Source: Methylobacterium phyllostachyos (GTDB taxonomy: Bacteria > Pseudomonadota > Alphaproteobacteria > Rhizobiales > Beijerinckiaceae). From it: a DNA stretch of 64,000 nt. A model generated the notes under the pieces. It did no database searches. It was not told the DNA's origin and saw only the letters and a program-made list of their open reading frames with translations. Position 1 is the stretch's first letter. Each line of letters begins with the position of its first letter. The stretch lies in contig NZ_FNHS01000018.1 of assembly GCF_900103445.1 (NCBI RefSeq), forward strand, positions 1-64,000. Reading direction: 5' to 3'. This document shows, one piece after another, positions 1 to 9,548 of this stretch. The translations under genes and the position numbers were made by a program.

Positions 1-1775
1 ACCATCGCGCCGAACCCGCCCCGCGAGCCCTCCTCGATCGTGATCAGAACCTCGTGGCTCTGCGCCAGATCCAGGATCAGCGCCTCGTCCAGAGGCTTGG
101 CAAACCGCGCATCCGCCACCGTCACGGCCACGCCCTGCTCGGCCAGCGTATCCGCCGCCTTCAGCGCCTCTGCCAGACGCGTGCCCAGCGACAGGATCGC
201 GACCCGCGCCTCCGCATCCTTGCGCACCACCCGGCCCTTGCCGACCGGCAGCACCGCGCCCCGCTCCGGCAGCTCGACGCCCACCCCCTCGCCGCGCGGG
301 TAGCGCAGCGCGATCGGGCCGCTGTCATGGGCATGCGCCGTCGCCACCATGTGCACCAGCTCGGCCTCGTCGGCGGCCGCCATCACCGTCATGTTGGGCA
401 GGCAGCACAGATACGCGAGATCGAACGCGCCCGCATGCGTCGCCCCGTCCGCGCCGACCAAGCCGGCCCGGTCCAGGCAGAACCGCACCGGCAGGTTCTG
501 CAGCGCCACGTCGTGCACCACCTGGTCGTAGGCCCGCTGCAGGAAGGTCGAGTAGATCGCCACGAACGGCCGGTAGCCCTCGGTCGCCAGACCGCCCGCG
601 AAGGTCACCGCGTGCTGCTCGGCGATGCCCACGTCGAAGGTCTTGTCCGGATGCGCCTTGCCGAACAGGTCGATGCCGGTGCCGCCGGGCATCGCCGCGG
701 TGATCGCCACCACCTTGTCGTCGGCATCGGCCGCCTTGATCAGGCTCTCGCCGAACACCCGCGTGTAGGCCGGCGCGTTCGGCTTGGCCTTGGCCTGCAC
801 GCCCGAGACCACGTCGAACTTGACCACGCCGTGGTAGCGGTCGGCGGAGGCTTCCGCGGGCGCGTAGCCCTTGCCCTTCTGGGTGACGACGTGCAGCAGG
901 ATCGGGCCGTGCTCGGCGTCGCGGACGTTCTTCAGCACCGGCAGGAGGTGGTCGAGGTTGTGCCCGTCGACCGGGCCGACATAGTGGAAGCCCATCTCCT
1001 CGAACATCGTGCCGCCGCCGACCACCAGCGAGCGGGCATACTCCTCGGCCGCGGCCGCGCGCTGGTAGATCGCCTTTGGCAGGAGCTTGCCGAGCTGCTT
1101 GGCGGTCTCGCGCAGGGATTGGTAGGCGCCGCCGGACGCGAGCCGGGCGAGGTAGGCCGACATGGCGCCGACGGGGGGCGCGATCGACATGTCGTTGTCG
1201 TTGAGGATGACGATCAGGCGCGAGTGCAGGGCGCCGGCGTTGTTGAGCGCCTCGTAGGCCATCCCGGCCGACATCGAGCCGTCGCCGATCACCGCGATGG
1301 CGTTGCGGCGCTTCTGCGCGCCGCCCGTCTGCTTGGCGGTGGCGTTGTCGAGGTCGCGGGCGACCGCCATGCCCAGCGCGGCGGAGATGGAGGTGGAGGA
1401 GTGGGCGGCGCCGAAGGGATCGTAGACGCTCTCGCTGCGCTTGGTGAAGCCGGAGAGGCCGCCGCCCTGGCGGAGCGTGCGGATGCGGTCGCGGCGCTCG
1501 GTGAGGATCTTGTGCGGGTAGCACTGATGGCCGACATCCCAGACGATGCGGTCGTCGGGGGTGTCGAACACGTGATGCAGCGCGACGGTGAGCTCGACCA
1601 CGCCGAGCCCCGAGCCGAGATGGCCGCCGGTGATCGAGACGGCGTCGATCATCTCGGCGCGCACGGCGTCCGCCACCGCCGGCAGCTCCGACTCGGGCAG
1701 ACGGCGCAAAGCCGCCGGGTTCGGGACACGATCCAGCAACGCCGATTGCTCAGGAGATATTGCCAATGGTCGCAT
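1..1775 (-). CDS. dxs: 1-deoxy-D-xylulose-5-phosphate synthase (3' end cut by window edge)
   Basis: This enzyme condenses pyruvate with glyceraldehyde 3-phosphate, the first step of the MEP isoprenoid pathway, using thiamine diphosphate in the cytoplasm. The 591 visible residues begin [17 protein letters not shown] and show the family features in order: [11 protein letters not shown] (about residue 48), [12 protein letters not shown] (80), the ThDP/Mg motif GDGSMSAG (164-171) with downstream NDND, the VGPVDGHN segment, and the catalytic GIAEQHA segment before a transketolase pyrimidine-binding domain. About 50 C-terminal residues lie outside the window, judged by the usual length near 640. 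The start at 1775 is the only in-frame ATG upstream of the conserved LLDRV; the ribosome site is weak. The long plus-strand frame covering this gene is a GC-rich shadow. Confidence 0.97.
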   Translation of the reverse strand, partial: MRPLAISPEQSALLDRVPNPAALRRLPESELPAVADAVRAEMIDAVSITGGHLGSGLGVVELTVALHHVFDTPDDRIVWDVGHQCYPHKILTERRDRIRTLRQGGGLSGFTKRSESVYDPFGAAHSSTSISAALGMAVARDLDNATAKQTGGAQKRRNAIAVIGDGSMSAGMAYEALNNAGALHSRLIVILNDNDMSIAPPVGAMSAYLARLASGGAYQSLRETAKQLGKLLPKAIYQRAAAAEEYARSLVVGGGTMFEEMGFHYVGPVDGHNLDHLLPVLKNVRDAEHGPILLHVVTQKGKGYAPAEASADRYHGVVKFDVVSGVQAKAKPNAPAYTRVFGESLIKAADADDKVVAITAAMPGGTGIDLFGKAHPDKTFDVGIAEQHAVTFAGGLATEGYRPFVAIYSTFLQRAYDQVVHDVALQNLPVRFCLDRAGLVGADGATHAGAFDLAYLCCLPNMTVMAAADEAELVHMVATAHAHDSGPIALRYPRGEGVGVELPERGAVLPVGKGRVVRKDAEARVAILSLGTRLAEALKAADTLAEQGVAVTVADARFAKPLDEALILDLAQSHEVLITIEEGSRGGFGAM

Positions 1776-1976
1776 CCGCTCGTTCGAGTGTGGCGACGGC
1801 CGCTTCGCGTGCCCTCGGCCCTCGCGACGCAGGCACCCGGAGGTCCGCGTTCATGCTAGAACCCGCCCGCCCGTCGCTGTCATGATAGTGCCAGTTACGG
1901 ATGATCGGCGTCCCGATCAATGTCAGGGCATCGTTTTTTTCAATCACGTGCCCTTACCGCCACAAGAGGTCTCCCT

Positions 1977-2231
1977 TTGAGTCCGGCTCGTCTGTGCACA
2001 ATCCTGCTCACGCTGGCGATTACGGGTAACGGCCCGGCTTGCGCCGAGCCGCGACCGCTGGATGGCAACCTCGACTTCCTCTGCAACTTCCTGGGGGATT
2101 GCCCAGCGCGGCTCGCCCCGGGTGGTCCGGATCGCGACGTCCGGCCCTTCAGTGGGAACCTCGGCCGCCCCTGCGCGTGGCGGGACCGACCGACACCGGA
2201 GGGTGTGCGGCGGGTGCGGGTGTGCTGGTGA
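1977..2231 (+). CDS. Small exported protein, unknown function, overlapping the nuclease gene
   Basis: I do not recognise this 84-residue ORF. It starts at TTG 1977 behind AGAGGT with a 7-base spacer. It begins with a signal-peptide-like stretch (LCTILLTLAITGNGPACA, cleavage plausible after ACA), followed by a short mature part holding several Cys residues (LCNFLGDCP, then a CAW segment). Its stop overlaps the probable GTG start of the downstream nuclease (GTGA at 2228-2231), which suggests translational coupling. A role connected with the exported nuclease is conceivable but unproven. It could also be a chance frame in GC-rich DNA; the signal sequence, the ribosome site and the exact overlap argue for a real gene. 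Confidence 0.5.
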   Translation: MSPARLCTILLTLAITGNGPACAEPRPLDGNLDFLCNFLGDCPARLAPGGPDRDVRPFSGNLGRPCAWRDRPTPEGVRRVRVCW

Positions 2232-3115
2232 GCCCGCGCCAGAGGCTCTTTGCCGCGGCCCTGCTGCTCGTCCCGCTCGCCGCTCCGGCGGCGCGGGCCC
2301 AGGAGGCCTGCCCGGCCCTGTTCGCCGACGGCCAGGTGCCGGTCCTCACCAATCCCAAGCTCGCGGCACGTACGGTTCCGCTGTGCTTCGAGGCCTTCGC
2401 GGTGCTCCATTCGGGGGTGACGCGCACGCCGCTCTATTCCGCGGAGCATCTGACCCGCGCCAGCGTCGCCGCGGCCCGCACCGTGGCGCGCGACGATGCC
2501 TTCCACGAGGAGCCCCGGCTGCCGGCGGATGAGCGCGCCTCGCTGGAGGATTACGTCCGCAGCGGCTACGACCGGGGCCATCTCGCGCCGGCGGGCGACA
2601 TGCCGACGCTGAGCGCCCAGGCCGAATCCTTCAGCCTCGCCAACATCGTGCCGCAGAACCGGGTCCTGAACCGCGGGCTCTGGGCCGATATCGAGGAGAG
2701 CACGCGGCGGCTGGCGAGCCGGCGCGGCTCGATCTTCGTGGTCACCGGCGTCATCTTCTCCGGGGACGCGGTCCAGCAGATCAAGGGCGGCGTGCTGGTG
2801 CCGACCCAGCTGTTCAAGGCGCTCTACGACCCGGCGAGCGGCGAGGCCGGCGCCTATCTCGCCAAGAACGACGATTCCCGGGACTGGCGCGCAGTCTCGA
2901 TCGACGAACTCGGCCGTCAGGCCGGGATCGACGTTTTTCCGGGACTCCCGGTCGGCGCCCGGACCGGCGCGATGAGCCTGCCCGACCCCCACGCCTCCGC
3001 CCGCGCCGACGAGCGCCGACCTCGCCACGAACAGAGCTGGCAGGACTGGCTCCAGCGCGAACTTCACCGCGCCCTGCGCAAGTTCGTCCGCGACGTGCTG
3101 CGCGGAATCTTCTGA
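2228..3115 (+). CDS. Exported DNA/RNA non-specific endonuclease (DRGH family)
   Basis: This is a secreted sugar-non-specific nuclease of the NUC1/Serratia nuclease family, cutting DNA and RNA with a Mg-water cluster. The 295-residue product begins with a signal peptide (RLFAAALLLVPLAAPAARA, cut after ARA). The catalytic DRGH motif is at residues 115-118, followed by HLAPAGD and by the Asn-containing NIVPQNRVLNRGLW metal-binding segment. The core is complete through a VVTGVIF strand and ends in a basic amphipathic tail. GTG 2228 is chosen because it overlaps the upstream stop as GTGA and leaves a tidy signal peptide; GTG 2222 is an alternative. An ATG much further upstream would read through the upstream gene and is unlikely. 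The likely role is nutrient scavenging or clearing of extracellular DNA. Confidence 0.88.
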   Translation: MSPRQRLFAAALLLVPLAAPAARAQEACPALFADGQVPVLTNPKLAARTVPLCFEAFAVLHSGVTRTPLYSAEHLTRASVAAARTVARDDAFHEEPRLPADERASLEDYVRSGYDRGHLAPAGDMPTLSAQAESFSLANIVPQNRVLNRGLWADIEESTRRLASRRGSIFVVTGVIFSGDAVQQIKGGVLVPTQLFKALYDPASGEAGAYLAKNDDSRDWRAVSIDELGRQAGIDVFPGLPVGARTGAMSLPDPHASARADERRPRHEQSWQDWLQRELHRALRKFVRDVLRGIF

Positions 3116-3124
3116 GAGGGATGC

Positions 3125-3421
3125 ATGCACGAGGATAAGCACCGCGCCAAAGCTGAGCCGCCAGCCGATTCCTTCACGCCCTTCGCGGACGATGCCGGGG
3201 TGCGCACGATCGCCGCCCTCAGCTTCGAGAACGGCACTGACCGGATCGCCCTGCACGGCTCACTTGACCTGACCCGGGACAAGACCGGCCTCGCCCAGGC
3301 CCGCCTGCTCAGGCAGACGCTCGACGCCATCGTGAAGGCGCTGGAAGGCGAGGACCTGCCGGAAAAAGTGGCCGAGGCCCCGGAGGCGGCCCCGAAATCG
3401 GTCCCGAACCCGTTCGCCTGA
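3125..3421 (+). CDS. Hypothetical protein, 98 residues
   Basis: I do not recognise the family. It starts at ATG 3125, nine bases after the nuclease stop and behind GAGAGGG, so it is probably co-transcribed with the nuclease. The product is soluble and acidic, with no signal peptide. The middle part (residues 25-60) reads as a compact alternating strand/helix unit (VRTIAALSFENGTDRIALHG, then a helix LAQARLLRQTLDAIVKAL), and the tail is rich in Pro, Ala and Glu. The pattern resembles small conserved alphaproteobacterial proteins of unknown function. Codon use matches the neighbours. Confidence 0.7.
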   Translation: MHEDKHRAKAEPPADSFTPFADDAGVRTIAALSFENGTDRIALHGSLDLTRDKTGLAQARLLRQTLDAIVKALEGEDLPEKVAEAPEAAPKSVPNPFA

Positions 3422-3613
3422 GCGGCCCGTCAATGAGGGGCCGCGCCGGCATCCGCGCCGCCATCCTTGCCGCGTCCCGGCGGGCCTGATAGTCGAACAG
3501 CGTGATTCCTATATCGTCGGGGCGTGCGTACAGGACGGGGGATGGGCCCCGCGCCTGCCCCGTGCCGCTGGCACGCACCGCGCATCCCGCACACCACGCC
3601 GAGGATTTCCGCG

Positions 3614-5266
3614 ATGGCTCGCGAATTCATTTACCACATGAAGGGCCTGACCAAGGCCTATACCGGCGGCAAGAAGGTCCTGGATAACGTCAACCTGTCG
3701 TTCTACCCGGACGCCAAGATCGGCGTGCTCGGTATCAACGGCGCCGGCAAGTCGACCCTGCTCAAGATCATGGCGGGCATCGACAAGGAGTTCACCGGCG
3801 ACGGCTGGGTCGCCCAGGGCGCGCGCGTCGGCTACCTGCCGCAGGAGCCGCAGCTCGATCCGAACAAGTCGGTGCGCGAGAACGTCATGGAGGGCGTGGC
3901 CGAGAAGCAGGCGATGCTCGACCGCTACAACGAACTCGCCATGAACTACTCGGAGGAGACCGCCGACGAGATGACCGAGCTCCAGGACCGGATTGAGTCC
4001 CTGGGTCTCTGGGAGCTCGATTCGAAGGTCGATCAGGCCATGGAGGCGTTGGGCTGCCCGAGCGACGAGCAGCCGGTCGCGACCCTCTCGGGCGGCGAGC
4101 GCCGCCGCATCGCGCTCTGCCGCCTACTGCTGTGGGAGCCGGAGCTGCTGCTCCTCGACGAGCCGACCAACCACCTCGACGCCGAGACGGTGAACTGGCT
4201 CGAAGGCCACCTGCGCCAGTATCCGGGCGCGATCCTGATCGTGACCCACGATCGCTACTTCCTCGACAACGTGACGAGCTGGATCCTGGAGCTCGACCGC
4301 GGCAAGGGCATTCCCTACGAGGGCAACTACTCGGCGTGGCTGGTGCAGAAGCAGAAGCGCCTGGAGCAGGAGGGCCGCGAGGATATGGCCCGCCAGCGCT
4401 CGATCGCCCGCGAGCAGGAGTGGATCGCCGCCTCCCCGAAGGCGCGCCAGTCGAAGTCGAAGGCCCGCATCACCCGCTACGAGGAGCTGGTTGCCAAGCA
4501 GGCCCAGAAGATCGACGCTGCCGCCCAGATCGTGATCCCGATCGACGAGCGCCTCGGCAACAACGTCATCGAGTTCGAGCATCTCAACAAGGCGTTCGGC
4601 GATCGGCTCCTGATCGAGGATCTGTCGTTCAAGCTGCCGCCGGGCGGCATCGTCGGCGTGATCGGTCCGAACGGCGCCGGCAAGACCACCCTGTTCAAGA
4701 TGATCACCGGCCAGGAGAAGCCCGACAGCGGCAAGATCGAGGTCGGCGAGACGGTCAAGCTCGGCTACGTGGACCAGTCGCGTGACGCGCTCGATCCGAA
4801 CGCCACGGTCTGGCAGGAGGTCTCGGGCGGCAACGACATCATCTATTTCAACAAGCGCGAGATCAATTCACGCGCCTATTGCGCGGCCTTCGCGTTCAAG
4901 GGGCCGGACCAGCAGAAGAAGGTCGGCACCCTCTCGGGCGGCGAGCGCAACCGGGTGCACCTCGCCCGGACCCTGAAGGGCGGCGCCAACGTGCTGCTGC
5001 TCGACGAGCCGACCAACGACCTCGACATGGAGACCCTGCGCGCCCTTGAGGACGCGCTGGAGGATTACGCCGGCTGCGCGGTCATCATCAGCCACGACCG
5101 CTGGTTCCTGAACCGCATCGCGACGCACATCCTGGCCTTCGAAGGCGACAGCCACGTCGAGTGGTTCGAGGGCAACTTCTCCGATTACGAGGCCGACAAG
5201 GTGCGCCGGCTCGGGGCGGATTCGATCATGCCGAAGAAGATCAAATACAAGCGCTTCTCGCGCTGA
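3614..5266 (+). CDS. ettA: Energy-dependent translational throttle protein EttA (ABC-F)
   Basis: EttA is a soluble ABC-F ATPase that binds the ribosomal E site and gates the first elongation steps according to ATP/ADP balance. The 550-residue protein starts [16 protein letters not shown], the family's typical start, behind GAGG (3601-3604), so an upstream in-frame start at 3524 is rejected. There are two ABC modules: Walker [10 protein letters not shown] (40-48), signature LSGGERRR (about 158) and Walker [12 protein letters not shown]; then the P-site tRNA-interacting linker; then Walker [10 protein letters not shown] (about 351), signature LSGGERNR and [11 protein letters not shown]. No membrane domain is present. 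The length is normal. It appears to be monocistronic. Confidence 0.97.
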   Translation: MAREFIYHMKGLTKAYTGGKKVLDNVNLSFYPDAKIGVLGINGAGKSTLLKIMAGIDKEFTGDGWVAQGARVGYLPQEPQLDPNKSVRENVMEGVAEKQAMLDRYNELAMNYSEETADEMTELQDRIESLGLWELDSKVDQAMEALGCPSDEQPVATLSGGERRRIALCRLLLWEPELLLLDEPTNHLDAETVNWLEGHLRQYPGAILIVTHDRYFLDNVTSWILELDRGKGIPYEGNYSAWLVQKQKRLEQEGREDMARQRSIAREQEWIAASPKARQSKSKARITRYEELVAKQAQKIDAAAQIVIPIDERLGNNVIEFEHLNKAFGDRLLIEDLSFKLPPGGIVGVIGPNGAGKTTLFKMITGQEKPDSGKIEVGETVKLGYVDQSRDALDPNATVWQEVSGGNDIIYFNKREINSRAYCAAFAFKGPDQQKKVGTLSGGERNRVHLARTLKGGANVLLLDEPTNDLDMETLRALEDALEDYAGCAVIISHDRWFLNRIATHILAFEGDSHVEWFEGNFSDYEADKVRRLGADSIMPKKIKYKRFSR

Positions 5267-5274
5267 AAGCCGGC

Positions 5275-5298
5275 CGGTCCGCGTTCTCGCGCGGACCG
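5275..5298 (+). terminator. Hairpin after ettA
   Basis: A perfect 9-bp stem (CGGTCCGCG / CGCGGACCG) with a 6-base loop starts nine bases after the ettA stop. No T-run follows, so it may be a rho-independent terminator of the weak GC-rich type or only a 3' stabilising hairpin. Confidence 0.4.
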
Positions 5299-5719
5299 CC
5301 GCTGGGCGCCCGGTGGACGCGGCCATGATCGCCGCGGCGGTCGGGACCAAGTCCGTGTACCCGCGACGGGTCGATCCTATCGGCGCACCGGCAGCCCTTG
5401 ACCGGCTGCGCCGATCGCCTCGGGTTCAGGCCGTATCGGGTGGGCAGGGTGCGGCGGCCGTTTTCCGAGGCTCGCGTTCCGTTCTTCATCTTTCGACAGG
5501 TTCGGGGTCGAAGCCTGCTGCGTCCTCCGGGGCCTGCGATGACGAATCTGCACCGACGAGCACGCCTCGCCTGATGCTCCACCGCCGATGATGCCCCGTA
5601 CCGATCCGGGACCGCACCCGGTCTGTCGCCGGCGCCCTCGGGTCGGATTCGGCGCTGTGCGCCTGTCAGGAAAGTGAGATCCCGCGACGCGGCATGCGGA
5701 CGCCGCAACCTTCACCGGG
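5299..5719. other. Gene-less stretch between ettA and the next exported protein gene
   Basis: Several frames are open on both strands, but all are rich in Arg, Pro and Gly and lack ribosome sites and family motifs. I see no RNA gene or clear promoter. Confidence 0.6.
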
Positions 5720-6478
5720 ATGCCCACGTCTGATATCGCCGTCGAGATTAGAGGCTGCCAGGTTAGACTATTGCATCTTGCGCTCTCGATGATAGCAGCC
5801 GTGTCGACCGCGCTCGTTCTCGGCGCCTCCGCATCCGCGGCAGCCTCCGACATCACGATCGCGGCGATCGCGACAGGCCGCCTCTACGTTCTCGGACGTA
5901 CCGAGCATCCACACACGACCGTCGTGCTGGACGACCAGTTCCGAACCGAGTCGGACCAGACGGGCAAATTCCAATACGAACTCGTCTACCACCCGGCCCG
6001 CTGCATCGTATCGGCCGCGATTGACGGCAAGACCTACGAGGCCGCCGTCAGCAATTGTGGCGAGCAATGCCAGCCGACCGCGTCGGAGCAGGCACGGCCG
6101 ATGGCGGCGGCGGTCCCCTCCCCTGATCAGCCTACGCCGGCGACGGCTTCTCGATCGTCTGGGGAGCCAAACGCGAACCGTTCCGCGAAGGCAACTCCAC
6201 CCTCCGGGGCTGCCGCACCGCCGCCGTCCCTGGCGGGTGCAGCGGCGGGGGTGGCTACGGACTCCCTGTCCTTGCCCAGTCGAAACGCCAGTCCGACCGC
6301 CAACGATCCGGGGCGTTTCAACGCCATCACCAATCCCCCGCTCCCCCCGGCCCGGCCACATCGGCCCGCTCCCCGGTCCGAGGCCGCGACGCGTGTGCCG
6401 AGGCCTCTGCAGCCGCAGAAGCCAAAGCCCACTCCGCGCCAGGATCAGGACGACCCGGAGACCGTTCCGCTCGAATAG
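5720..6478 (+). CDS. Exported protein with a short beta domain and a Pro/Ala-rich tail, unknown function
   Basis: I do not recognise a named family. The N-terminus carries a signal peptide (MIAAVSTALVLGASASAAAS); the true start may be ATG 5789, which begins exactly at this segment, rather than ATG 5720. Residues about 45-110 form a small beta-rich domain (ITIAAIATGRLYVLGRTE, VVLDDQFRTESDQTGKFQYELVYHPARCIVSAAIDGKTYEAAVSNCGEQC, quoted in parts) that resembles a carboxypeptidase-regulatory-like or transthyretin-like fold, with three Cys near its end. The remaining 140 residues are low-complexity Pro/Ala/Arg. It probably sits in the periplasm or on the surface. The gene stands alone, about 1 kb upstream of the polysaccharide region. 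Confidence 0.7.
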   Translation: MPTSDIAVEIRGCQVRLLHLALSMIAAVSTALVLGASASAAASDITIAAIATGRLYVLGRTEHPHTTVVLDDQFRTESDQTGKFQYELVYHPARCIVSAAIDGKTYEAAVSNCGEQCQPTASEQARPMAAAVPSPDQPTPATASRSSGEPNANRSAKATPPSGAAAPPPSLAGAAAGVATDSLSLPSRNASPTANDPGRFNAITNPPLPPARPHRPAPRSEAATRVPRPLQPQKPKPTPRQDQDDPETVPLE

Positions 6479-7476
6479 ACGCGGACCCGATCAGGTTGCG
6501 CCCGTCAGACACATGTGCGGTGCACGGGACTTGGACGGGTGGAACGATCCCGCTCTCTCGGGTGCGGGCACACCGCTGTGGGCGACCAGAAAGGTCAGGA
6601 CTGGGGCCGCCCACCGCGGGACCCCTCACCTGCTCCCATCTCCCTAGGAGGAAGGATGGTTCGCTCGTTCGGCGAGGCTCGCTCAGCTAACGTGTCCCGT
6701 CACGCTGCGATCGGCCACGCCTTCGAGCCTCTTTCTCGATGCGCACGCGTGCGCCGAACCGTGGGGACTTCGGCAGAGAGGCGCTAGCGCCCTGGGGTGT
6801 GCCGCCCCCGACTCCATGGCGCCGTTTGGGCGCTGTCGCCTCACGCGGAGGATGCGGCATTCATCGCGGCAGGGCCGGAATGCCGCCTATCAGCCATCAT
6901 CGGACGGGAGAGAAGCGCAGCCGCTTGCGCCGATGGTCAAGATCTTGCCTGGACGTGACGGCCGGGGCTTCGACAGATCCGCGGCGTCGCGGAAACGAAG
7001 ACAGCAGGCCCGTCGGAACATCATTCTTCGGACTTCATCCGCTCGCGATGACGTGCCTTTGACGCTCTTGCTCGAGGGCATTCTGTCCGTAATACCAGAC
7101 AGGCGACAGGCCAGACAGTATTATATTTTTGCCCCCGCGCGATTGCACGTGAGAGAGACAATGCACACCGCACTCGCAGCACAAGTGTCGTATGGCCAAC
7201 TCAGAACTTAAGCGCCTCGTGATAAAGATCGTTAACGGTCTTCGAGCGACCAATCAACTGTAAGCCCACAACTTTTCGCTTCGGAGATCATGCAGCATAT
7301 TTGACATAATGCTTATCCTCAGATAGTTTGGCGACCAGAAATTGGAACAGGCTGTTAAGCTATTTGTTGAGTGCGCAAGCCACGGTGGGTGAGCCGGAGA
7401 ACCGCATGAGCGATGTACTCCCACCTCATTTGCCAAAGGAGACGCTGCGCAATTTGTACATGGGGCAGTTCAAGCT
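6479..7476. other. 1-kb gene-less stretch before the polysaccharide region
   Basis: No frame here looks like a protein: all are Arg-rich shadows, and the plus frame at 6816-7211 has no ribosome site or domain. GC content falls clearly by eye from about 7090 onward (runs such as ATTATATTTTTG), which suits a promoter region for the export gene at 7477. I see no RNA gene. Confidence 0.6.
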
Positions 7477-8766
7477 ATGACGAGCTGGCATCGGATCGTA
7501 AAAGCCTGTCTATTTATCTATCTCTTGGCCATCGGATGTTCTGCCGCTCAAAGCGCGGAACAGCGCGAATACGCCCTTGGTCCGCAGGATAAACTCCAGA
7601 TTCGGGTTTTCGATCTCAAGCCGTCCACGGGGGAGGCCTACCAGTGGCAGGCGTACAATGGAGAGTATGTCGTCGGATATGACGGCAGCCTGTCGCTCCC
7701 GCTGATCGGCAACGTCAAAGCGCTGGGCCGCTCGACGACGGATCTGGAACGCGTCGTCTCCGACGAACTAAAGGACAAGGTTGGTCTGGCGAAGCCCCCG
7801 AGTGTCAACGTTCAGATCATACGATACCGGCCGGTTTACGTAACCGGCGACGTGGAGAACCCGGGCGAGTTTGACTACCGACCAAACCTCACGGTTCTGC
7901 AGGCTCTGGCTATCGCCGGCGGAGTCGCGAAGGAGCGCGACGAGGAGACCACCTCCCGCCGTGCGACGCGGGTTACGGAGGGCGAGCTGCGCGTCCTGCG
8001 CGCCCAGCAACTCGGTTTTCTCATCAAGAAGGCGAGGCTCGCCGCGGAGGCGGACGGTGCCTCTACGTTCAAGATCCCCGCTTCGGTCGCGGGCCTGTCC
8101 GCGGATTACGATGTCGATAAGATCAGTGCCTCCGAGCAGGCCGTGCTGGACAACCACAGATCGTCTCAGGCCGCACAGGTTAACCTGCTCACACAGGCGC
8201 GCAAGACCGCTATCGACGAGATCGCTTCGCTGCAGAAGAAGGACGAGACGCTCCAGAAGCAGATCGATCTGTCCAAGCGGGACCTGAACCAGCTCGGGGA
8301 TTTGCTGTCCAGGGGCTTGACGTCCACGCAGCGTCAATTGCAGGCCGAACAGACCCTGACCACCTATGAAAGTGGCCGCCTGGACGTCTTGGTCACGAAG
8401 CTGCGGACCGAGCAGGATGTCGTGCGCATCGATCGGGAGATGGCAGAGCTGAAGAACAAGTACCGGTCCGAGGCGCTCGCACAGAACCTGGATGTTGACG
8501 CGAAGCTCCGGGAGACAAACGAGAAGATCGCGACCGCGGGGCTGTCGATCTCCGAGGGCCGTCGATCCCGGTCTGGGATTCAGCGGAACAAGGGGAACGC
8601 CGGCCTGAACTTCAGTATCGTGCGCTCGACCAACAGCCAAGCCACGAACGTCGATACGCCGGAGACGACGACGCTGAACCCGGGGGAAGTCCTGATCGTC
8701 GAGAGACAACCGGCGACGCTGCCTCCCGGGCTGGGCGACCGGACGGACGCCGACGCGCCGAACTGA
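7477..8766 (+). CDS. Polysaccharide export protein, ExoF-like (Poly_export/SLBB)
   Basis: This is a periplasmic/outer-membrane polysaccharide export protein of the OPX family, helping pass the polymer through the envelope. The 429-residue product has an N-terminal signal (ACLFIYLLAIGCSAAQSA; the LAIGC stretch is lipobox-like). A Poly_export domain follows (YALGPQDKLQIRVFDL, then YDGSLSLPLIGNVKALGRS), then an SLBB domain (PVYVTGDVENPGEFDYRPNLTVLQALAIAGG), then about 170 residues of predicted coiled coil (DEIASLQKKDETLQKQIDL and onward). This architecture matches ExoF of rhizobial succinoglycan clusters better than Wza, which lacks the long coil. It is the first gene of the polysaccharide region. 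Confidence 0.88.
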   Translation: MTSWHRIVKACLFIYLLAIGCSAAQSAEQREYALGPQDKLQIRVFDLKPSTGEAYQWQAYNGEYVVGYDGSLSLPLIGNVKALGRSTTDLERVVSDELKDKVGLAKPPSVNVQIIRYRPVYVTGDVENPGEFDYRPNLTVLQALAIAGGVAKERDEETTSRRATRVTEGELRVLRAQQLGFLIKKARLAAEADGASTFKIPASVAGLSADYDVDKISASEQAVLDNHRSSQAAQVNLLTQARKTAIDEIASLQKKDETLQKQIDLSKRDLNQLGDLLSRGLTSTQRQLQAEQTLTTYESGRLDVLVTKLRTEQDVVRIDREMAELKNKYRSEALAQNLDVDAKLRETNEKIATAGLSISEGRRSRSGIQRNKGNAGLNFSIVRSTNSQATNVDTPETTTLNPGEVLIVERQPATLPPGLGDRTDADAPN

Positions 8767-8972
8767 TCGGTCGCTCCCGGCGCCCGCTCATACCGGCCGT
8801 GCAGCGACCGGGGTAGGCTGAACCACAGCGCTTCGTGCCGAAGGATCGCCTGTTCGCCACATCGATGCGCTGAGCGACGGGCCGGCCTTGGCACCTGCCT
8901 CACTCAAGCGTCGGACAACCTCGGCGGTTTGGACTGAGTGACAGGGTTGTCCCGCAATGCCATTGTAAAGAC

Positions 8973-9512
8973 ATGACCGCGAGACATCAGAGATCGGATC
9001 TTGGCCGCAGGGCCGCGTTCTTCGACCGCGATGGTGTCATTAATATTGATCACGGATACGTCCACACGGCGGAGCAGCTCGAGTTCGTCGCGGGAGCCGC
9101 GGCGGCGCTGCGGACCTGTCGCGATGCGGGCTTTCTGATCTTCATTGTGACGAACCAGTCGGGTATCGCGCGCGGATACTACGACGAGGATGCGTTGAAG
9201 CGCTTCCACCAGCATCTCTGCGCGGAACTGGCGGCGCATGACGCCCGTGTCGACGACATCCGATACTGCCCACACCTCGAGGATGCGGCCATCCCGGCCT
9301 ACCGCCAAGCGTGCGCGTGCCGGAAGCCGGCCCCGGGCATGATCCTCGACCTGGCGCAAACCTGGTCGATCGACCTCACGCGGTCCTTCATGGTCGGCGA
9401 CAAGACGAGCGACATGGTCGCCGCGGCCGCCGCCGGGGTGCAGGGGTACCAGTTCCACGGTGGCAATCTCCACGACTTCGTGGAGGCCATCCTCAAGGGA
9501 TCGGGGGTGTAG
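8973..9512 (+). CDS. gmhB: D-glycero-beta-D-manno-heptose-1,7-bisphosphate 7-phosphatase
   Basis: GmhB removes the C7 phosphate from heptose 1,7-bisphosphate on the way to ADP-heptose (or GDP-heptose). The 179-residue HAD enzyme has the nucleophile motif FFDRDGVIN near residue 16, the TNQSGIARGYY segment, the zinc-binding Cys/His set (CPHLE ... ACACRKPAPGM) and the C-terminal GDKTSDMVAAAAAG metal motif. All key residues are present and the length is normal. The gene is followed 36 bases later by the AGE-family isomerase in the same orientation. The next steps, hldE and hldD, lie on the opposite strand just downstream. Confidence 0.93.
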   Translation: MTARHQRSDLGRRAAFFDRDGVINIDHGYVHTAEQLEFVAGAAAALRTCRDAGFLIFIVTNQSGIARGYYDEDALKRFHQHLCAELAAHDARVDDIRYCPHLEDAAIPAYRQACACRKPAPGMILDLAQTWSIDLTRSFMVGDKTSDMVAAAAAGVQGYQFHGGNLHDFVEAILKGSGV

Positions 9513-9548
9513 GCTCCCCGCTCACAGGTCGCCAAGGTAGGCTCGAAG

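Noticed and set aside
54-1859. 601-codon plus-strand open frame opposite dxs
   Set aside because: Arg/His-rich shadow of dxs in GC-rich DNA; no ribosome site and no domain.
3569-3585. TGGCACG, 4 bases, GCGCA before ettA as a sigma-54 promoter
   Set aside because: Spacing fits, but the -12 box lacks the TT and the GC richness makes chance likely; ettA is a housekeeping gene.
6816-7211. 131-codon plus-strand frame in the 1-kb gap
   Set aside because: Basic, low-complexity and without start signals or relatives I recognise.
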